From Actinoplanes campanulatus (GTDB taxonomy: Bacteria; Actinomycetota; Actinomycetes; Mycobacteriales; Micromonosporaceae), in assembly GCF_014647795.1 (NCBI RefSeq), contig NZ_BMPW01000019.1, forward strand, positions 62,001 through 126,000: a stretch of 64,000 bases of DNA. The letters are read 5' to 3'. The position numbers and the translations under genes are program-made. The notes beneath the pieces were generated by a model. The model ran no database searches and was not told the origin of the DNA. It was given only the letters and a program-made list of their open reading frames with translations. Below, piece by piece: positions 33,666-42,237 of the stretch; position 1 is the stretch's first letter; each line of letters opens with the position of its first letter.

Positions 33666-34144
33666 GACCGGCTCCGCGTCAACTCGTCGGCGGTCGACAG
33701 CAGGGAGTGGTAGATGCTGCTCGCGGTGGACATGACGGCACCCAGCACGTGCGCGGCGATGTCGTCGGCGTCGCGGAACAGGTCGGCGCCGAGCCGGCCG
33801 GAGGCCACGGTGGTGACATGGCCGACGGTGACCAGGACGAGGAAACCGCCGTCACGGCTTTCGCCGAGCACGGTCGGCTCGATGCGGATCCCGGTGATCG
33901 GGGCGTCGAAGGTGAGGGCCTGCGCACTGATGCAGGCGTCGATGAAGTCAGCCACATCACCGCCGAAACTGCGCGTCACGGGCTCGAGCGCGTCAACGGC
34001 CGCCCCAAGCACGTCGTCGACCTCCGGCGCCGCATCAGCCTGCCGGTGTGCGGGGAGCTTGGTGTCGTCAGCGTGCACGAATGACCAGGTCTGTCGGCGG
34101 CGGTCGCGTCGCGAGGAGAAGAACCTGCACAGGGAGAAAGGCAT
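33662..34144 (-). CDS. hypothetical protein (160 aa)
   Basis: The ATG at 34144 (MPFSLCRFFSSRRDRRRQTW) has GGAGA six bases upstream. The basic first 20 residues may be a weak membrane or nucleic-acid contact. The remainder is an alpha/beta globular domain: FDAPITGIRIEPTVLGESRD and GGFLVLVTVGHVTTVASGRL. C-terminal helices follow (AHVLGAVMSTASSIYHSLLS). No known domain. Its stop overlaps the start of the 210-aa gene, and a terminator hairpin lies immediately upstream. Confidence 0.65.
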   Translation of the reverse strand: MPFSLCRFFSSRRDRRRQTWSFVHADDTKLPAHRQADAAPEVDDVLGAAVDALEPVTRSFGGDVADFIDACISAQALTFDAPITGIRIEPTVLGESRDGGFLVLVTVGHVTTVASGRLGADLFRDADDIAAHVLGAVMSTASSIYHSLLSTADELTRSRS

Positions 34145-34167
34145 CAACGTCTCCAGAAACAGCGAAA

Positions 34168-34193
34168 GGGCGCCCACCCGCAGGTGAGCGCCC
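34168..34193 (-). terminator. intrinsic terminator after DprA-like gene 1
   Basis: Minus-strand arms GGGCGCTCACC and GGTGGGCGCCC (one mismatch), loop TGCG, followed by TTTC. It lies about 40 bp downstream of the stop at 34234. Confidence 0.7.
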
Positions 34194-34233
34194 TGAACCA
34201 GTGAGGGAAAGTGCGAGCGGCGGGGGCGTGTGG

Positions 34234-35334
34234 TCAGCTTGCGCGGCTGATCGTGATGGCCTCGCGGCCGCCGTCGGCGCTGTGCACCCAGACGGTGAGG
34301 TCGACGGGGTCGTCCGCGCCGACCACGATGTCGAACGCCGTGTTCGCGGCGTGCGCGACCGACGCTGCCCACACCGGGAACGGCCCGACCCGTTGGCGGC
34401 CGAAAGCGGTCCCACCGCGGTGCACCTCGGCGGTGACGGTGAACGGCTTGATGAAGGAGGGCCGGTCGTAGCCGGCGGCGTTGATCACCTCATCGGCGGC
34501 GGTGACCATCTGCGCGCAGCCTTCGCCGATGAGCTGGTGACAGCCGGCCGACAGGGCCGAGGTGACCGGTCCCGGCACCGCGAAGACGTGAAAGCCGGCG
34601 CGGGCCGCGTGCCGGGCGGCCAGCATGATCTGACTGCCCAGCGCCGCTTCCACCACGACGGTGCCTGCGGCGATCCGGAACAGCAGCTGGTCGGTGAAGA
34701 TTCTGCGGGACGGCGTGGGGGGCGAGCCGGGCGGGAACGGGCTGATCACATGCCCGCGGGCCAGGGCCCGTGCTACCACCTCGGCGGCCGGGGGCCTGAA
34801 AGGCTGGTCGATTCCCCGGTCACTGACCACGACCGTCCTGCCGCCCGGCATCGACAGCGCCGTGGACAGCACGCGCCGGTCAGCCCTGGGTGCAGTGCTC
34901 GTGACGATCGTCTGCCGTGCGTCGATGAGGCCTGCCGTGAACTCTTCGGCTACCCGCAGGCCGTACTCGCTGCCGGAGTGTGATCCGGTGAGTGCCACTG
35001 ATTGATCGAGACGGGCAGCGAAGTCCCGGTCGCCTTTGATCCACAGGCAGGGCAGGTCGTCGCAGCCGGTGCCGGTAGGCCAGCCCGGATCGTCCGGGAC
35101 GACCAAGGTGGCAGCTGCCGCTGTGGCGCGCTCGCGCAGCGAGCGACCCAACGCCTGGAGTTTGTCCAGTGCCTGCTGCTGGCTGACGGGAAGCCCCGCA
35201 GCCGGCTTCGGGAACACCCAGGAACCGGGCTGCAAAACCAGGGTTTGCACGGCGTCGATCAGGTGGTCCGGCAGGGCACGTCCGGTGTAGTAGGACAAAC
35301 CCGCTCGGATCGTGCGATCATCTTCGGTGCTCAT
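34234..35334 (-). CDS. divergent DprA/Smf-like protein (366 aa)
   Basis: The Rossmann-like DprA fold is recognisable from SVALTGSHSGSEYGLRVAEE, TVVVEAALGSQIMLAARHAA, and FHVFAVPGPVTSALSAGCHQ. The last is nearly the same as in the second DprA copy. However, the SGGAxGxDxxAH motif is replaced by TSTAPRADRRVLSTAL, and RNRxIAxL by TDQLLFRIA. An extra about 80-residue C-terminal domain follows, containing VWAASVAHAANTAFDIVVGA. DprA normally binds single-stranded DNA and loads RecA; this copy has lost key DNA-contact residues and may have a changed role. The ATG has GGAGG upstream. Confidence 0.75.
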   Translation of the reverse strand: MSTEDDRTIRAGLSYYTGRALPDHLIDAVQTLVLQPGSWVFPKPAAGLPVSQQQALDKLQALGRSLRERATAAAATLVVPDDPGWPTGTGCDDLPCLWIKGDRDFAARLDQSVALTGSHSGSEYGLRVAEEFTAGLIDARQTIVTSTAPRADRRVLSTALSMPGGRTVVVSDRGIDQPFRPPAAEVVARALARGHVISPFPPGSPPTPSRRIFTDQLLFRIAAGTVVVEAALGSQIMLAARHAARAGFHVFAVPGPVTSALSAGCHQLIGEGCAQMVTAADEVINAAGYDRPSFIKPFTVTAEVHRGGTAFGRQRVGPFPVWAASVAHAANTAFDIVVGADDPVDLTVWVHSADGGREAITISRAS

Positions 35335-35880
35335 GCGGCCTCCGCGTCACCATTGGCGGTGGGCCCGGCGGGACCGGTTATGCGGGCGCCGCCGGGAGGG
35401 ACGGCACGAGATCGGCCCGCCCGGTGCGCAGCCGGTGTCCAGCCCCGGCATCCGTTCACTCTGATCCGTATCGACACCGCACGACGAGGCGCGGACGGGT
35501 TGTGTGGCCGGTGGCTGGACGACGGAGGGCCCGGGTGGGACCGTGCCCCGTCCCATCCGGCGGGCGCGACACCTGCTTGTCCCGGTGGACCTGGCCGAGG
35601 GTGAGGAGTGCCGCGATCAGCGGCGACTCGCTGGCCTGCCCTCGGCGTCTGACCCGAGGACACCGCGACATTGCCCCGAGGACGTCAGGCCGCACCGAGG
35701 CTTGGCCTGCTCCACCACCGGGAGGACCGGCAGCCTTGGGAATCGCGCCGGAGCCGGCGAAGAAGAGCAGTTCCTCTGGGCCGGTTTCTATTAGGCGAAG
35801 CTCACCGGCTCGTGCTCAGCACGGTGACCGTTCGGGTCTGTTCGTCGAACGGTGAGGTGTCGGCATTGAGCGCTGGCCGG
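35335..35880. other. 545-bp interval without a recognised gene
   Basis: Between the DprA-like gene and the lipoprotein gene. Frames on both strands are Arg/Pro/Gly-rich and not protein-like; one plus frame ends in GEEEQFLWAGFY but has no credible beginning. No strong hairpin or repeat was noted. It should include the DprA promoter. Confidence 0.4.
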
Positions 35881-36570
35881 TCAGGACAACGCGGCGTCGA
35901 CCTTGGTGACCGCCCGGCGGGCCACCTCTTCGGTCAGGTCGGTATCGATCGTCTCACTGGCCTGCTGCACGATGAAGGCCAGTACGCCACCGCGCCGCGC
36001 CATCGCCATGTCGAGATTCATGGTCCGGCCGAGAACGGTGGCGGTCGTGCGGAACGCGAACGTCTCGTCGGCGAGCTGGGGAAACGACAGCGCCACGAAA
36101 TGCATGTCGAAGGCGACGCCGTCGTCTGTCTTGGTGGTGAGCTTCTTACATGCCGTCACGGCGGCGGAGAACTCGGCGAACAGGTCTTTGGCGTCGTCCT
36201 CGGCAAGCGGGAGCAGCGCCTCGCTGAAATCGGATCCGTCGGGGGCGGTGAAGTCGGCAGCGATGTCGTCGGCGCGGCTCACCTTCTGCATGGCGGTGCC
36301 GTATGCAGGGCACTCGTCGTAGTCGCCGGACGAGTCCTTCTTGACCGCGCCGGTGTCGGGCTCGGCTACCCAGCCAGTCGGCAGATCGCTCGCGGCCAGC
36401 AGTGCACCTTTTGCCTGCTCAGCGGTCAGCGTTCGCAGTGGCACCTGGCCGCCGGGTGCGACGGGGGCAGTGTCATCGACGGTGCGGGCACGCTCGTCAC
36501 CGGCGTCGCTGCATCCGGCAACAACGGTTGCTATCACCGCGGCCGCGATCATCCAACGTCCTGCGCGCAT
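35881..36570 (-). CDS. putative lipoprotein (229 aa)
   Basis: The N-terminus MRAGRWMIAAAVIATVVAGC is a lipoprotein signal peptide with the lipobox VAGC, so the mature protein would be anchored by a lipid on Cys20. The mature part is acidic and alpha/beta (LTAEQAKGALLAASDLPTGW, VTACKKLTTKTDDGVAFDMH). It also has a cysteine in DECPAYG that may pair with the VTACKK one. The LPTGW block occurs in many actinobacterial lipoproteins related to the mycobacterial LpqN/sensor-like group, but I do not assign a family. GGGAGGA precedes two adjacent ATGs; the second is better spaced. Surface proteins on conjugative elements can act in exclusion or mating contact; this is speculation. Confidence 0.75.
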   Translation of the reverse strand: MRAGRWMIAAAVIATVVAGCSDAGDERARTVDDTAPVAPGGQVPLRTLTAEQAKGALLAASDLPTGWVAEPDTGAVKKDSSGDYDECPAYGTAMQKVSRADDIAADFTAPDGSDFSEALLPLAEDDAKDLFAEFSAAVTACKKLTTKTDDGVAFDMHFVALSFPQLADETFAFRTTATVLGRTMNLDMAMARRGGVLAFIVQQASETIDTDLTEEVARRAVTKVDAALS

Positions 36571-36769
36571 CATTCCTCCCCGTAGGAAATCGCTCGACGA
36601 CATCGGCGATCATCGTAGCGTTCGGTATGGCCCCCTTGTGGATAGTCGATTCAAGCTCCGGCGGTCAGCCACATCACCGACGCGAGGCATCAGCGTCCGG
36701 TGGAGTGCCAAGGACAGCGTCGTCGAACCGGGAGTCTCAGCGGAGCCGGGCTTCGGTCAGCACCGGGGG

Positions 36770-37273
36770 TCACCAGTCCCACGACGGCAACGCGTCGACG
36801 CGGTCCGCGTCGCGGTCGAGCCGAATGTAGAGGGCCCCGAAGTCGTTCGCGTACTCCCACAGCCGCCATACCGCGTCAGGCACGGTGTCCGCGTGGTGAT
36901 CGCGGTGCTCGGACAGCATGCTCGGGACGTGCAGGAACCAGCCGTACTCGGTGTCATGGGCGGTGACACCGTAGTAGGAGTCGAGAGCGTCGCAGACGTT
37001 GCGGGGCAGGTGGTTGGTGGAAAGGTCGAGTACACACAGGATGCGCGGGCCGCCGGTCTTGGCGGTCAGGTGGGCCTGGGCGCGGTGGAGCCAGCGGTGA
37101 AGTGCGGTCGCGGTGCCGGCGATCTGGATGCCGTCTTCACCGTTGAGGGTGATGATCGACAACGTGCCCTCGGGCTCAGGCTCGTCACCGTCCTTGGACA
37201 TCTCGAACGTCTCAGCACTGTCCAGGACGCGGACGTCATGAGCTGCTTCGACGCGTTCCAACCTGATCGACAT
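36770..37273 (-). CDS. hypothetical protein (167 aa)
   Basis: ATG at 37273 with GGAGA upstream. The protein is a well-formed alpha/beta sequence: GTLSIITLNGEDGIQIAGTA, GPRILCVLDLSTNHLPRNVC and VWRLWEYANDFGALYIRLDR. The end is an acidic DADRVDALPSWDW. There is no P-loop or HTH. It lies downstream of the GHKL gene after a terminator and upstream of the lipoprotein, so it is likely monocistronic. Confidence 0.65.
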   Translation of the reverse strand: MSIRLERVEAAHDVRVLDSAETFEMSKDGDEPEPEGTLSIITLNGEDGIQIAGTATALHRWLHRAQAHLTAKTGGPRILCVLDLSTNHLPRNVCDALDSYYGVTAHDTEYGWFLHVPSMLSEHRDHHADTVPDAVWRLWEYANDFGALYIRLDRDADRVDALPSWDW

Positions 37274-37315
37274 GATGGTGTTCTCCGTTGTGGTGTAAAG
37301 GGGAATTCGGGGACA

Positions 37316-37358
37316 GCCGTCGCCGGGCATCTCCATGAGCGCCATGCCCGGCGACGGC
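37316..37358. terminator. strong terminator-like hairpin after the GHKL gene
   Basis: A 15-bp perfect stem (GCCGTCGCCGGGCAT) with a 13-base loop begins about 20 bp downstream of the stop at 37378. Confidence 0.75.
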
Positions 37359-37377
37359 CTATGTGTGCGGCCCGAGG

Positions 37378-39465
37378 TCAGCCGTCGGCGCCGGGAGGCT
37401 GAGGGCTGTGGAGACCGAGCCGGCGACGTTCCGCTGCGATCAGGGACCGGGCGGGGGCATGCCAACTGTCGTCGTGCATGCCCGCCGGGGTCCCGCCTTC
37501 GGCCAGAGCGCGCAGGGCCGGAATGTGCCGCGCGTAGGGTTCACCGAGCTTCTCCAGGTCGATACAGGCCCGCTCGATGGCGTCTCGCATCTTCTTCGCC
37601 CAGCGTCCGGGCTGTCTCCACTTGGCGCGAGGGCGGCCGTGCAGGGGTCCTTCGCACAGGTGGTAGCCGAGCCAGACGACCGGCGGGTGCAGCCCGGCCG
37701 CGGTGGCGAGCAGCGCGTTCTTGTCGTAGTCCCAGGCTCGGCCGCCGCGCTGCTGGCGGTGTCCGGCGACTTTCGGCTGGGTGAGGGTGCGCCAGTAGTC
37801 CGGGTGGACTCCGGTGGAGGCGACCAGGTCCTTGGCGTCGCGGAAGCTACCGTCGACGAGAGCGCCGGGTAGCCGTTCGGCTAGCAGGTGCGCCAGCTCG
37901 CGGCGCACCGCGGGCACCGCGGGATCATCGGCCGGCGCCAGGCGCGGCTGCCGGCCGGTGCGTGCCGGTTCGTCGACAGCGCCGGGAAGGGGTGTGCTGT
38001 CGGCGAGGTAGCCGAGCAGCACCGCGGCGAAGTCGCTGAGCCGATACTCGAAGCCACGGGTACGGTCCTGGTAGTCCGCAGTGGGCAGCCAGCGCCCGCC
38101 GCCCCGATGGGCGACGCGGTGGGCAGCCTCGTGGATCAGGACCAGCAGGGTGAGATGCCGGTCGGCGAGGACATCACGGTGGATGGCCGTGTCGCCGGTG
38201 CTCGGGGTGTAGAAGCCGTCAGCGCAGGGTGACTGCTCGCTGGCCGAGTAGACACGGACCCGGTCCAGCGCGAACGGCCCGATGGCCCGGCGCACGAGGT
38301 CACGGCCTGCGGTCAAGGTGGCGCGTTCGGCGGCGGTGAGTTCCCGATCGGGCACCCACGTGGTCTTGTTGCGGGCGCGTTCGTAGTGGCGGGTTTGCTG
38401 GGTCTTGGCGACCTCGACGCCGAGCAGATCCATCAGGGACCGTTGCAGATAGCTGGGCAGCCCAGCTGCGGTGAGTTCGGTGTAGCCGTTGTCGATCAGG
38501 CTCAGCGCTGCCTGCTCGTTGCCGGTGGTGGTGTAGTACGTGTGCTCGGGCAGATGGGTCCGGGCCCACCGGCGCCACGCGGCCCGCGGGTAGGGCTGGT
38601 GAACGTCGCTGAAGAACTGCTCCGGCTCTGCCAGCTTTCCGCCGGCCAGCACGTGCTGCGCGAAACGGCCGATGATCTGCTCGTCCTGGCTGGTGGCGAG
38701 CATTCCGCGGACGGCGGTGCGCAGGGCGACAGCGTCGACGACGGTCCGGTCGCGGTTTTGCATGCCTTTGGCGTCCAGCGGCAGGTCATAGGAGCACAGC
38801 AGATCCGGTTGAACATTGACGAGGACCCCACCGATCCAGATACGTCCCGGCTCACCGTCGAGCACGCACTGCCCCGGAACGGACGGCGGCCGGTAGCCGG
38901 GTTCGGTCAGGGCCCGGAACCGGCTTCGAGCTTGCTCGGCGAGTTCCCGCGAGCATTCGACGGTGAAAACAGTGCCTTTGACCCGGCCGGTGCGGTACAG
39001 GTGGTAGACCAGCAGCTCCGCGCCTTGCCCCGATAGTGACGGGACCAGGCCACCGAGCAGCCGCTGTCGCTGCACGCTGGGCGTGAAGCCGTACCCGACC
39101 GTCTCGCAGCGCACCTGCCCGATCTCAGGGCTGCGGGCCAGCACCAGCGCGGCGAGCTTCTTACCCTCACCGAACTGGCCGATCTGTCCGGCCGTCTTCG
39201 TCGAATGGCCGAGCACCAGGCCTTCCTCCGGGATGCCGGGGCCGTCGTCGGCGATGGTCAGGACTCCGTCGGACCAGGCGACCCGAGCGTCCGGGTCTTC
39301 GTCCAGGGCGTTGGCGATCAGCTCGCTCAGCGCCCGAACGGACGTCCACGTCTTCACGTAGTCGGGCGAGATCGGGTAGGTCAGTGTGGTCGTGGCCGCC
39401 GGCTCGGTGGCGCTGATGTCGGTAGAGAGGTCGGTGCGCACGGCGGCGACCGTGGAGTTGTCCAC
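37378..39465 (-). CDS. GHKL ATPase fused to HExxH metalloprotease-like region (695 aa)
   Basis: GTG at 39465 with AAGGAG seven bases upstream. The N-terminal GHKL (Hsp90/MutL/histidine-kinase) fold is explicit: ALSELIANALDED (N-box, about 46-58), IADDGPGIPEEGL (G1, about 72-84), and GHSTKTAGQIGQFGEGKKLA (about 86-105). Residues about 110-420 resemble the second domain of GHKL ATPases but have no family I can name. At about 445-453 lies LIHEAAHRVAH, an HExxHxxxH zinc-binding motif, with downstream acidic residues (about 473) suitable as a further ligand. Prediction: ATP-driven conformational change coupled to a zinc-dependent peptidase, perhaps a defence or anti-defence effector. This is inference; the fusion itself is what is seen. 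Confidence 0.75.
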   Translation of the reverse strand: MDNSTVAAVRTDLSTDISATEPAATTTLTYPISPDYVKTWTSVRALSELIANALDEDPDARVAWSDGVLTIADDGPGIPEEGLVLGHSTKTAGQIGQFGEGKKLAALVLARSPEIGQVRCETVGYGFTPSVQRQRLLGGLVPSLSGQGAELLVYHLYRTGRVKGTVFTVECSRELAEQARSRFRALTEPGYRPPSVPGQCVLDGEPGRIWIGGVLVNVQPDLLCSYDLPLDAKGMQNRDRTVVDAVALRTAVRGMLATSQDEQIIGRFAQHVLAGGKLAEPEQFFSDVHQPYPRAAWRRWARTHLPEHTYYTTTGNEQAALSLIDNGYTELTAAGLPSYLQRSLMDLLGVEVAKTQQTRHYERARNKTTWVPDRELTAAERATLTAGRDLVRRAIGPFALDRVRVYSASEQSPCADGFYTPSTGDTAIHRDVLADRHLTLLVLIHEAAHRVAHRGGGRWLPTADYQDRTRGFEYRLSDFAAVLLGYLADSTPLPGAVDEPARTGRQPRLAPADDPAVPAVRRELAHLLAERLPGALVDGSFRDAKDLVASTGVHPDYWRTLTQPKVAGHRQQRGGRAWDYDKNALLATAAGLHPPVVWLGYHLCEGPLHGRPRAKWRQPGRWAKKMRDAIERACIDLEKLGEPYARHIPALRALAEGGTPAGMHDDSWHAPARSLIAAERRRLGLHSPQPPGADG

Positions 39466-39634
39466 GGTGGAACTCCTTGGTGAGGTGAGATGAGGGAGAG
39501 ACAGCGAACGCGGCGGCCGTACGGCTGCGATGCCGCGCCGCACGTCGTCTGCTGCGCCGGCGGCATCCGCTCGGTCAGGACCGCAGCTGAATCTGAAGCG
39601 GCGGCCACCCGGCCGGCTGGACCGGTTCGCGGAG

Positions 39635-39668
39635 AGGTCGGTGCCCCGCAGGCCCGGGACACCGACCT
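39635..39668. terminator. terminator-like hairpin after DUF4192 copy 2
   Basis: Arms AGGTCGGTG and CACCGACCT, with additional inner CCCG/CGGG pairing, lie 11 bp downstream of the stop at 39679. Confidence 0.6.
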
Positions 39669-39678
39669 GGTCGTGCCG

Positions 39679-40620
39679 CTAGCCGAGAAGGTGCTCGGGG
39701 TTGAAGCCCTCCGGCAGCGGCCAGGGCAGCTTCTGCGGATCGATCGGCGTGGTCAGCACGGTGGCGATCAGACGCGACAGGGTGTTGTCCGGCGCCGCCG
39801 TGGCGGCCTTGACCAGCGCCGTCCACGCCAGCGCCGACTCACCACGCCGCCAGCTGGCCCAGGCGAGCAGATTCGCCGGTGTGACCAGGTACTCGTCAGG
39901 CACCCGGCGGATCAGATCAAGCCACAGGTCGTGCTGCCACTGCTGATCCGTGGTCGCCAGCCAGGCCGCCGTGCGACCGTCGGCGCCGCGCAGCGCCACC
40001 GCCAGGTGCGCGACCTGTTCATCGGTAAGCCGGTCGCCGGCTTCGGCGATCGCCATGCTGGAATGCACGACGTCCACCGGATCCGGCATCGGTCGCGACA
40101 GCCCGCCGAGCGCCGCGGCAGTGCGTGTCTGCGCCTCGGCATCGGCGGCGACGAGATCGTCCAGGTCGCGCCGTGACGGCAGCGCCACCCGGCCGCGCAG
40201 TGTCATCTCCGCGGCGATGACACTGCTGCCGGGATCAAGCTCAGCGCCCTGCTCGGGAGTGCACGGGCAACCACGGTTCAGGCAGTAGTAGCGGCCTTCG
40301 TGCACCAGCAGGCAGGTCTGCACGGGCACCGCCGCATGCAAGCTGTCCGCGATGTCGGTGAGCCACTCCCGGTCTGACAGTGGTCCGTAGCCGATGACAA
40401 ACGCCATGGCCGCGTCCGCGGCGGCGGCGCCGGCGATGCTCTTGTCGACGATGAACGACACCGGCGCCTGGCGGCCGACGGCCAGGCCGCACTTGAGCCT
40501 TCCGTCCGCGGTGATGAAAACGACGACCACGCACTGGTCGGGGTGGTAGCCCACCACGTACGGGATCGCGGCGAGCAGTTCGGCCGGGCCACGCACGACA
40601 GACGGCGCTGATTCGAGCAT
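39679..40620 (-). CDS. intact DUF4192-family protein (313 aa)
   Basis: The ATG at 40620 has GGAGT upstream. The family signature LLAAIPYVVGYHPDQCVVVV at the start, then CLNRGCPCTPEQGAELDPGS and AAEMTLRGRVALPSRRDLDD, is followed by a helical C-terminal domain (AHLAVALRGADGRTAAWLAT; DLWLDLIRRVPDEYLVTPAN). It is a full-length paralogue of the broken gene at 31745-32715. DUF4192 proteins are widespread in actinobacteria and have no established activity. As with the first copy, a DprA-like gene lies upstream, so the DprA-DUF4192 pair occurs twice in the window. Confidence 0.8.
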   Translation of the reverse strand: MLESAPSVVRGPAELLAAIPYVVGYHPDQCVVVVFITADGRLKCGLAVGRQAPVSFIVDKSIAGAAAADAAMAFVIGYGPLSDREWLTDIADSLHAAVPVQTCLLVHEGRYYCLNRGCPCTPEQGAELDPGSSVIAAEMTLRGRVALPSRRDLDDLVAADAEAQTRTAAALGGLSRPMPDPVDVVHSSMAIAEAGDRLTDEQVAHLAVALRGADGRTAAWLATTDQQWQHDLWLDLIRRVPDEYLVTPANLLAWASWRRGESALAWTALVKAATAAPDNTLSRLIATVLTTPIDPQKLPWPLPEGFNPEHLLG

Positions 40621-40679
40621 GTTGTGATCACTCCTGGCATCGCAGCGGGCTGCGACCCCCGCGGTGAACGCCTCCCAGG

Positions 40680-40718
40680 GTGTGCCGCGATCGGGAGAGG
40701 CCGCCGATCGCGGCACAC
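40680..40718. promoter_or_regulatory. 15-bp perfect hairpin 60 bp before DUF4192 copy 2
   Basis: GTGTGCCGCGATCGG and its exact complement, with a nine-base loop, lie 60-98 bp upstream of the ATG at 40620. That is too far from the preceding DprA stop (about 390 bp) to be its obvious terminator. An operator or leader hairpin is likely. Confidence 0.45.
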
Positions 40719-41110
40719 CGGTCCGGGACGGGCGCGGGGGCCGCACTGACCCCGGGCGCGGACCGGCCCTGACGGCCCAGGACAGGCCAGGGCCAAGCCC
40801 CGGCGGCCACCCCTCAGCAACGGCCACACCCGGGCAGCGACGGCGCCGGGTGGCCGCCCATGGGGCGCCGTGCCCTTGCCGGTCCGGGACGGGGCCGGTA
40901 CAAGCGCTGAAGGGCAGTGACGGCCACCGGCCACCGGCCGGACACGACGTCTGCCAGCCACGGCCGGGGCAAGACACGGGGACCGCCACCCACCCTCTGA
41001 CCGGACCGTTTGTCAGCGAATGCCGCCGCGGGCAGGCTCAGCTGCGTGGGTGCCGTCCGCAGCGAACCGTCCGCCGGCGGCGACGACGGGGCCAGCGATT
41101 CGCAGGAAGA

Positions 41111-42091
41111 TCAGCTGGTCGACTGGCCGAGCTCCTCGAGAACGTCGGCGACGGAGGTGACCAGCCGTGCGGCCGGGTTGCGGCGCAGCATGTCGTGACA
41201 TCCGGCGGATAACGCAGAGGTGACCGGGCCGGGAACGACCATCGCCGGCCGCTTCAACGCGAGGGCACGACCCAGCATGTGGCTGGCGCCGCTGCGCAGC
41301 GCCGACTCCACCATTACGGTGCCGGCCGTCAGAGCGGCGACAAGCCGGTTCCTGATGAGGAAACGGTGGCGCAGGGGCTCGGCGCCGGGCAGCCATTCAC
41401 TGACCAGCAGACCGCGGTCGGCGATGAGGTCGAACAGTGCGGCGTTGCCGGCAGGGTAGGGCCGGTCCAGTCCGCAGGCCAGCACCGCGACGGTGATGCC
41501 TGCAGCGGTTGCCAAGGCGCCGCGGTGTGCCGCAGTGTCGGCCCCGTACGCGCCTCCTGATGTCACCGTCCAGCCGCGTTCGGCGAGGCCCGAGGCGAGT
41601 TGCGTGCTGAGGTGGACGCCGTAGCTGGTCGCGGCCCGGGCGCCAACGATGGCCACGGCGTTGGTGAGGGCCGGTTTCAGTGGCCGGTCGCCCCGCGCCC
41701 ACAGGCACAGCGGCGGCCGCGTGTCGTAATTGATGCGGCCGGGTGTAGTCACCTCCAGGGTCGCTAGATCGTCGATCCCTGCGGGCCATTCGCTGTCGGA
41801 AGGGGTGATGAGGCGAATTGCGGAGCGGTCCGCGCGGCGCACCGCGATCTCGGCGATCCGCCGGGCGTCGCCGGCGCGGGTCCGGGCTGCGATGGTGGTG
41901 CGGAGGCTGGTGTCGTCGATGTCGCCGGCGAGGAGCTGGTCCAGGGCTGCGGGGGCGCCGACCTGCTGGACCAGGGACCAGATGGTGCGGTTGCCGGGTT
42001 CTGCGAGCCAGGTGAGAGCGATCCGGGCGAGCCGGTCCGCCTCGTCGACGGACTGGCCACATTGCGTCGCCGCATTGCCGTGATGAGTCAT
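41111..42091 (-). CDS. dprA: canonical DprA/Smf DNA-processing protein (326 aa)
   Basis: Every DprA motif is present: GARAATSYGVHLS (about 150-162), TSGGAYGADTAAHRGAL (about 177-193), LACGLDRPYPAGNAALFDLI, LVSEWLPG, RNRLVAALTAGTVMVESALR (about 247-266) and VVPGPVTSALSAGCHDML. DprA binds single-stranded DNA entering the cell, displaces SSB and loads RecA. Here it would process a conjugated strand rather than transformed DNA, fitting the SSB and Prim-Pol neighbours. ATG at 42091 with GGGAGG five bases upstream. It lacks the C-terminal extra domain of the divergent copy. Confidence 0.88.
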   Translation of the reverse strand: MTHHGNAATQCGQSVDEADRLARIALTWLAEPGNRTIWSLVQQVGAPAALDQLLAGDIDDTSLRTTIAARTRAGDARRIAEIAVRRADRSAIRLITPSDSEWPAGIDDLATLEVTTPGRINYDTRPPLCLWARGDRPLKPALTNAVAIVGARAATSYGVHLSTQLASGLAERGWTVTSGGAYGADTAAHRGALATAAGITVAVLACGLDRPYPAGNAALFDLIADRGLLVSEWLPGAEPLRHRFLIRNRLVAALTAGTVMVESALRSGASHMLGRALALKRPAMVVPGPVTSALSAGCHDMLRRNPAARLVTSVADVLEELGQSTS

Positions 42092-42166
42092 GTGAGCCTC
42101 CCGGAAAAGTGAGCAGGGTTTAGGGAGTTGACGCTTTGCCGGTGGGCCGTGTGAGCAGCCCAAGGG

Positions 42167-42194
42167 CGGTGCGCCTCTCCGAAGAGGCGCACCG
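42167..42194. terminator. terminator-like hairpin after the GGDEF gene
   Basis: A perfect stem (CGGTGCGCCTCT and AGAGGCGCACCG) with a small loop lies 44 bp downstream of the stop at 42238 and ahead of the dprA gene. Confidence 0.65.
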
Positions 42195-42237
42195 GGTCGC
42201 ATGGGTGTCCACGGGGTGTGCGGGCCTGTGCCGGCTG

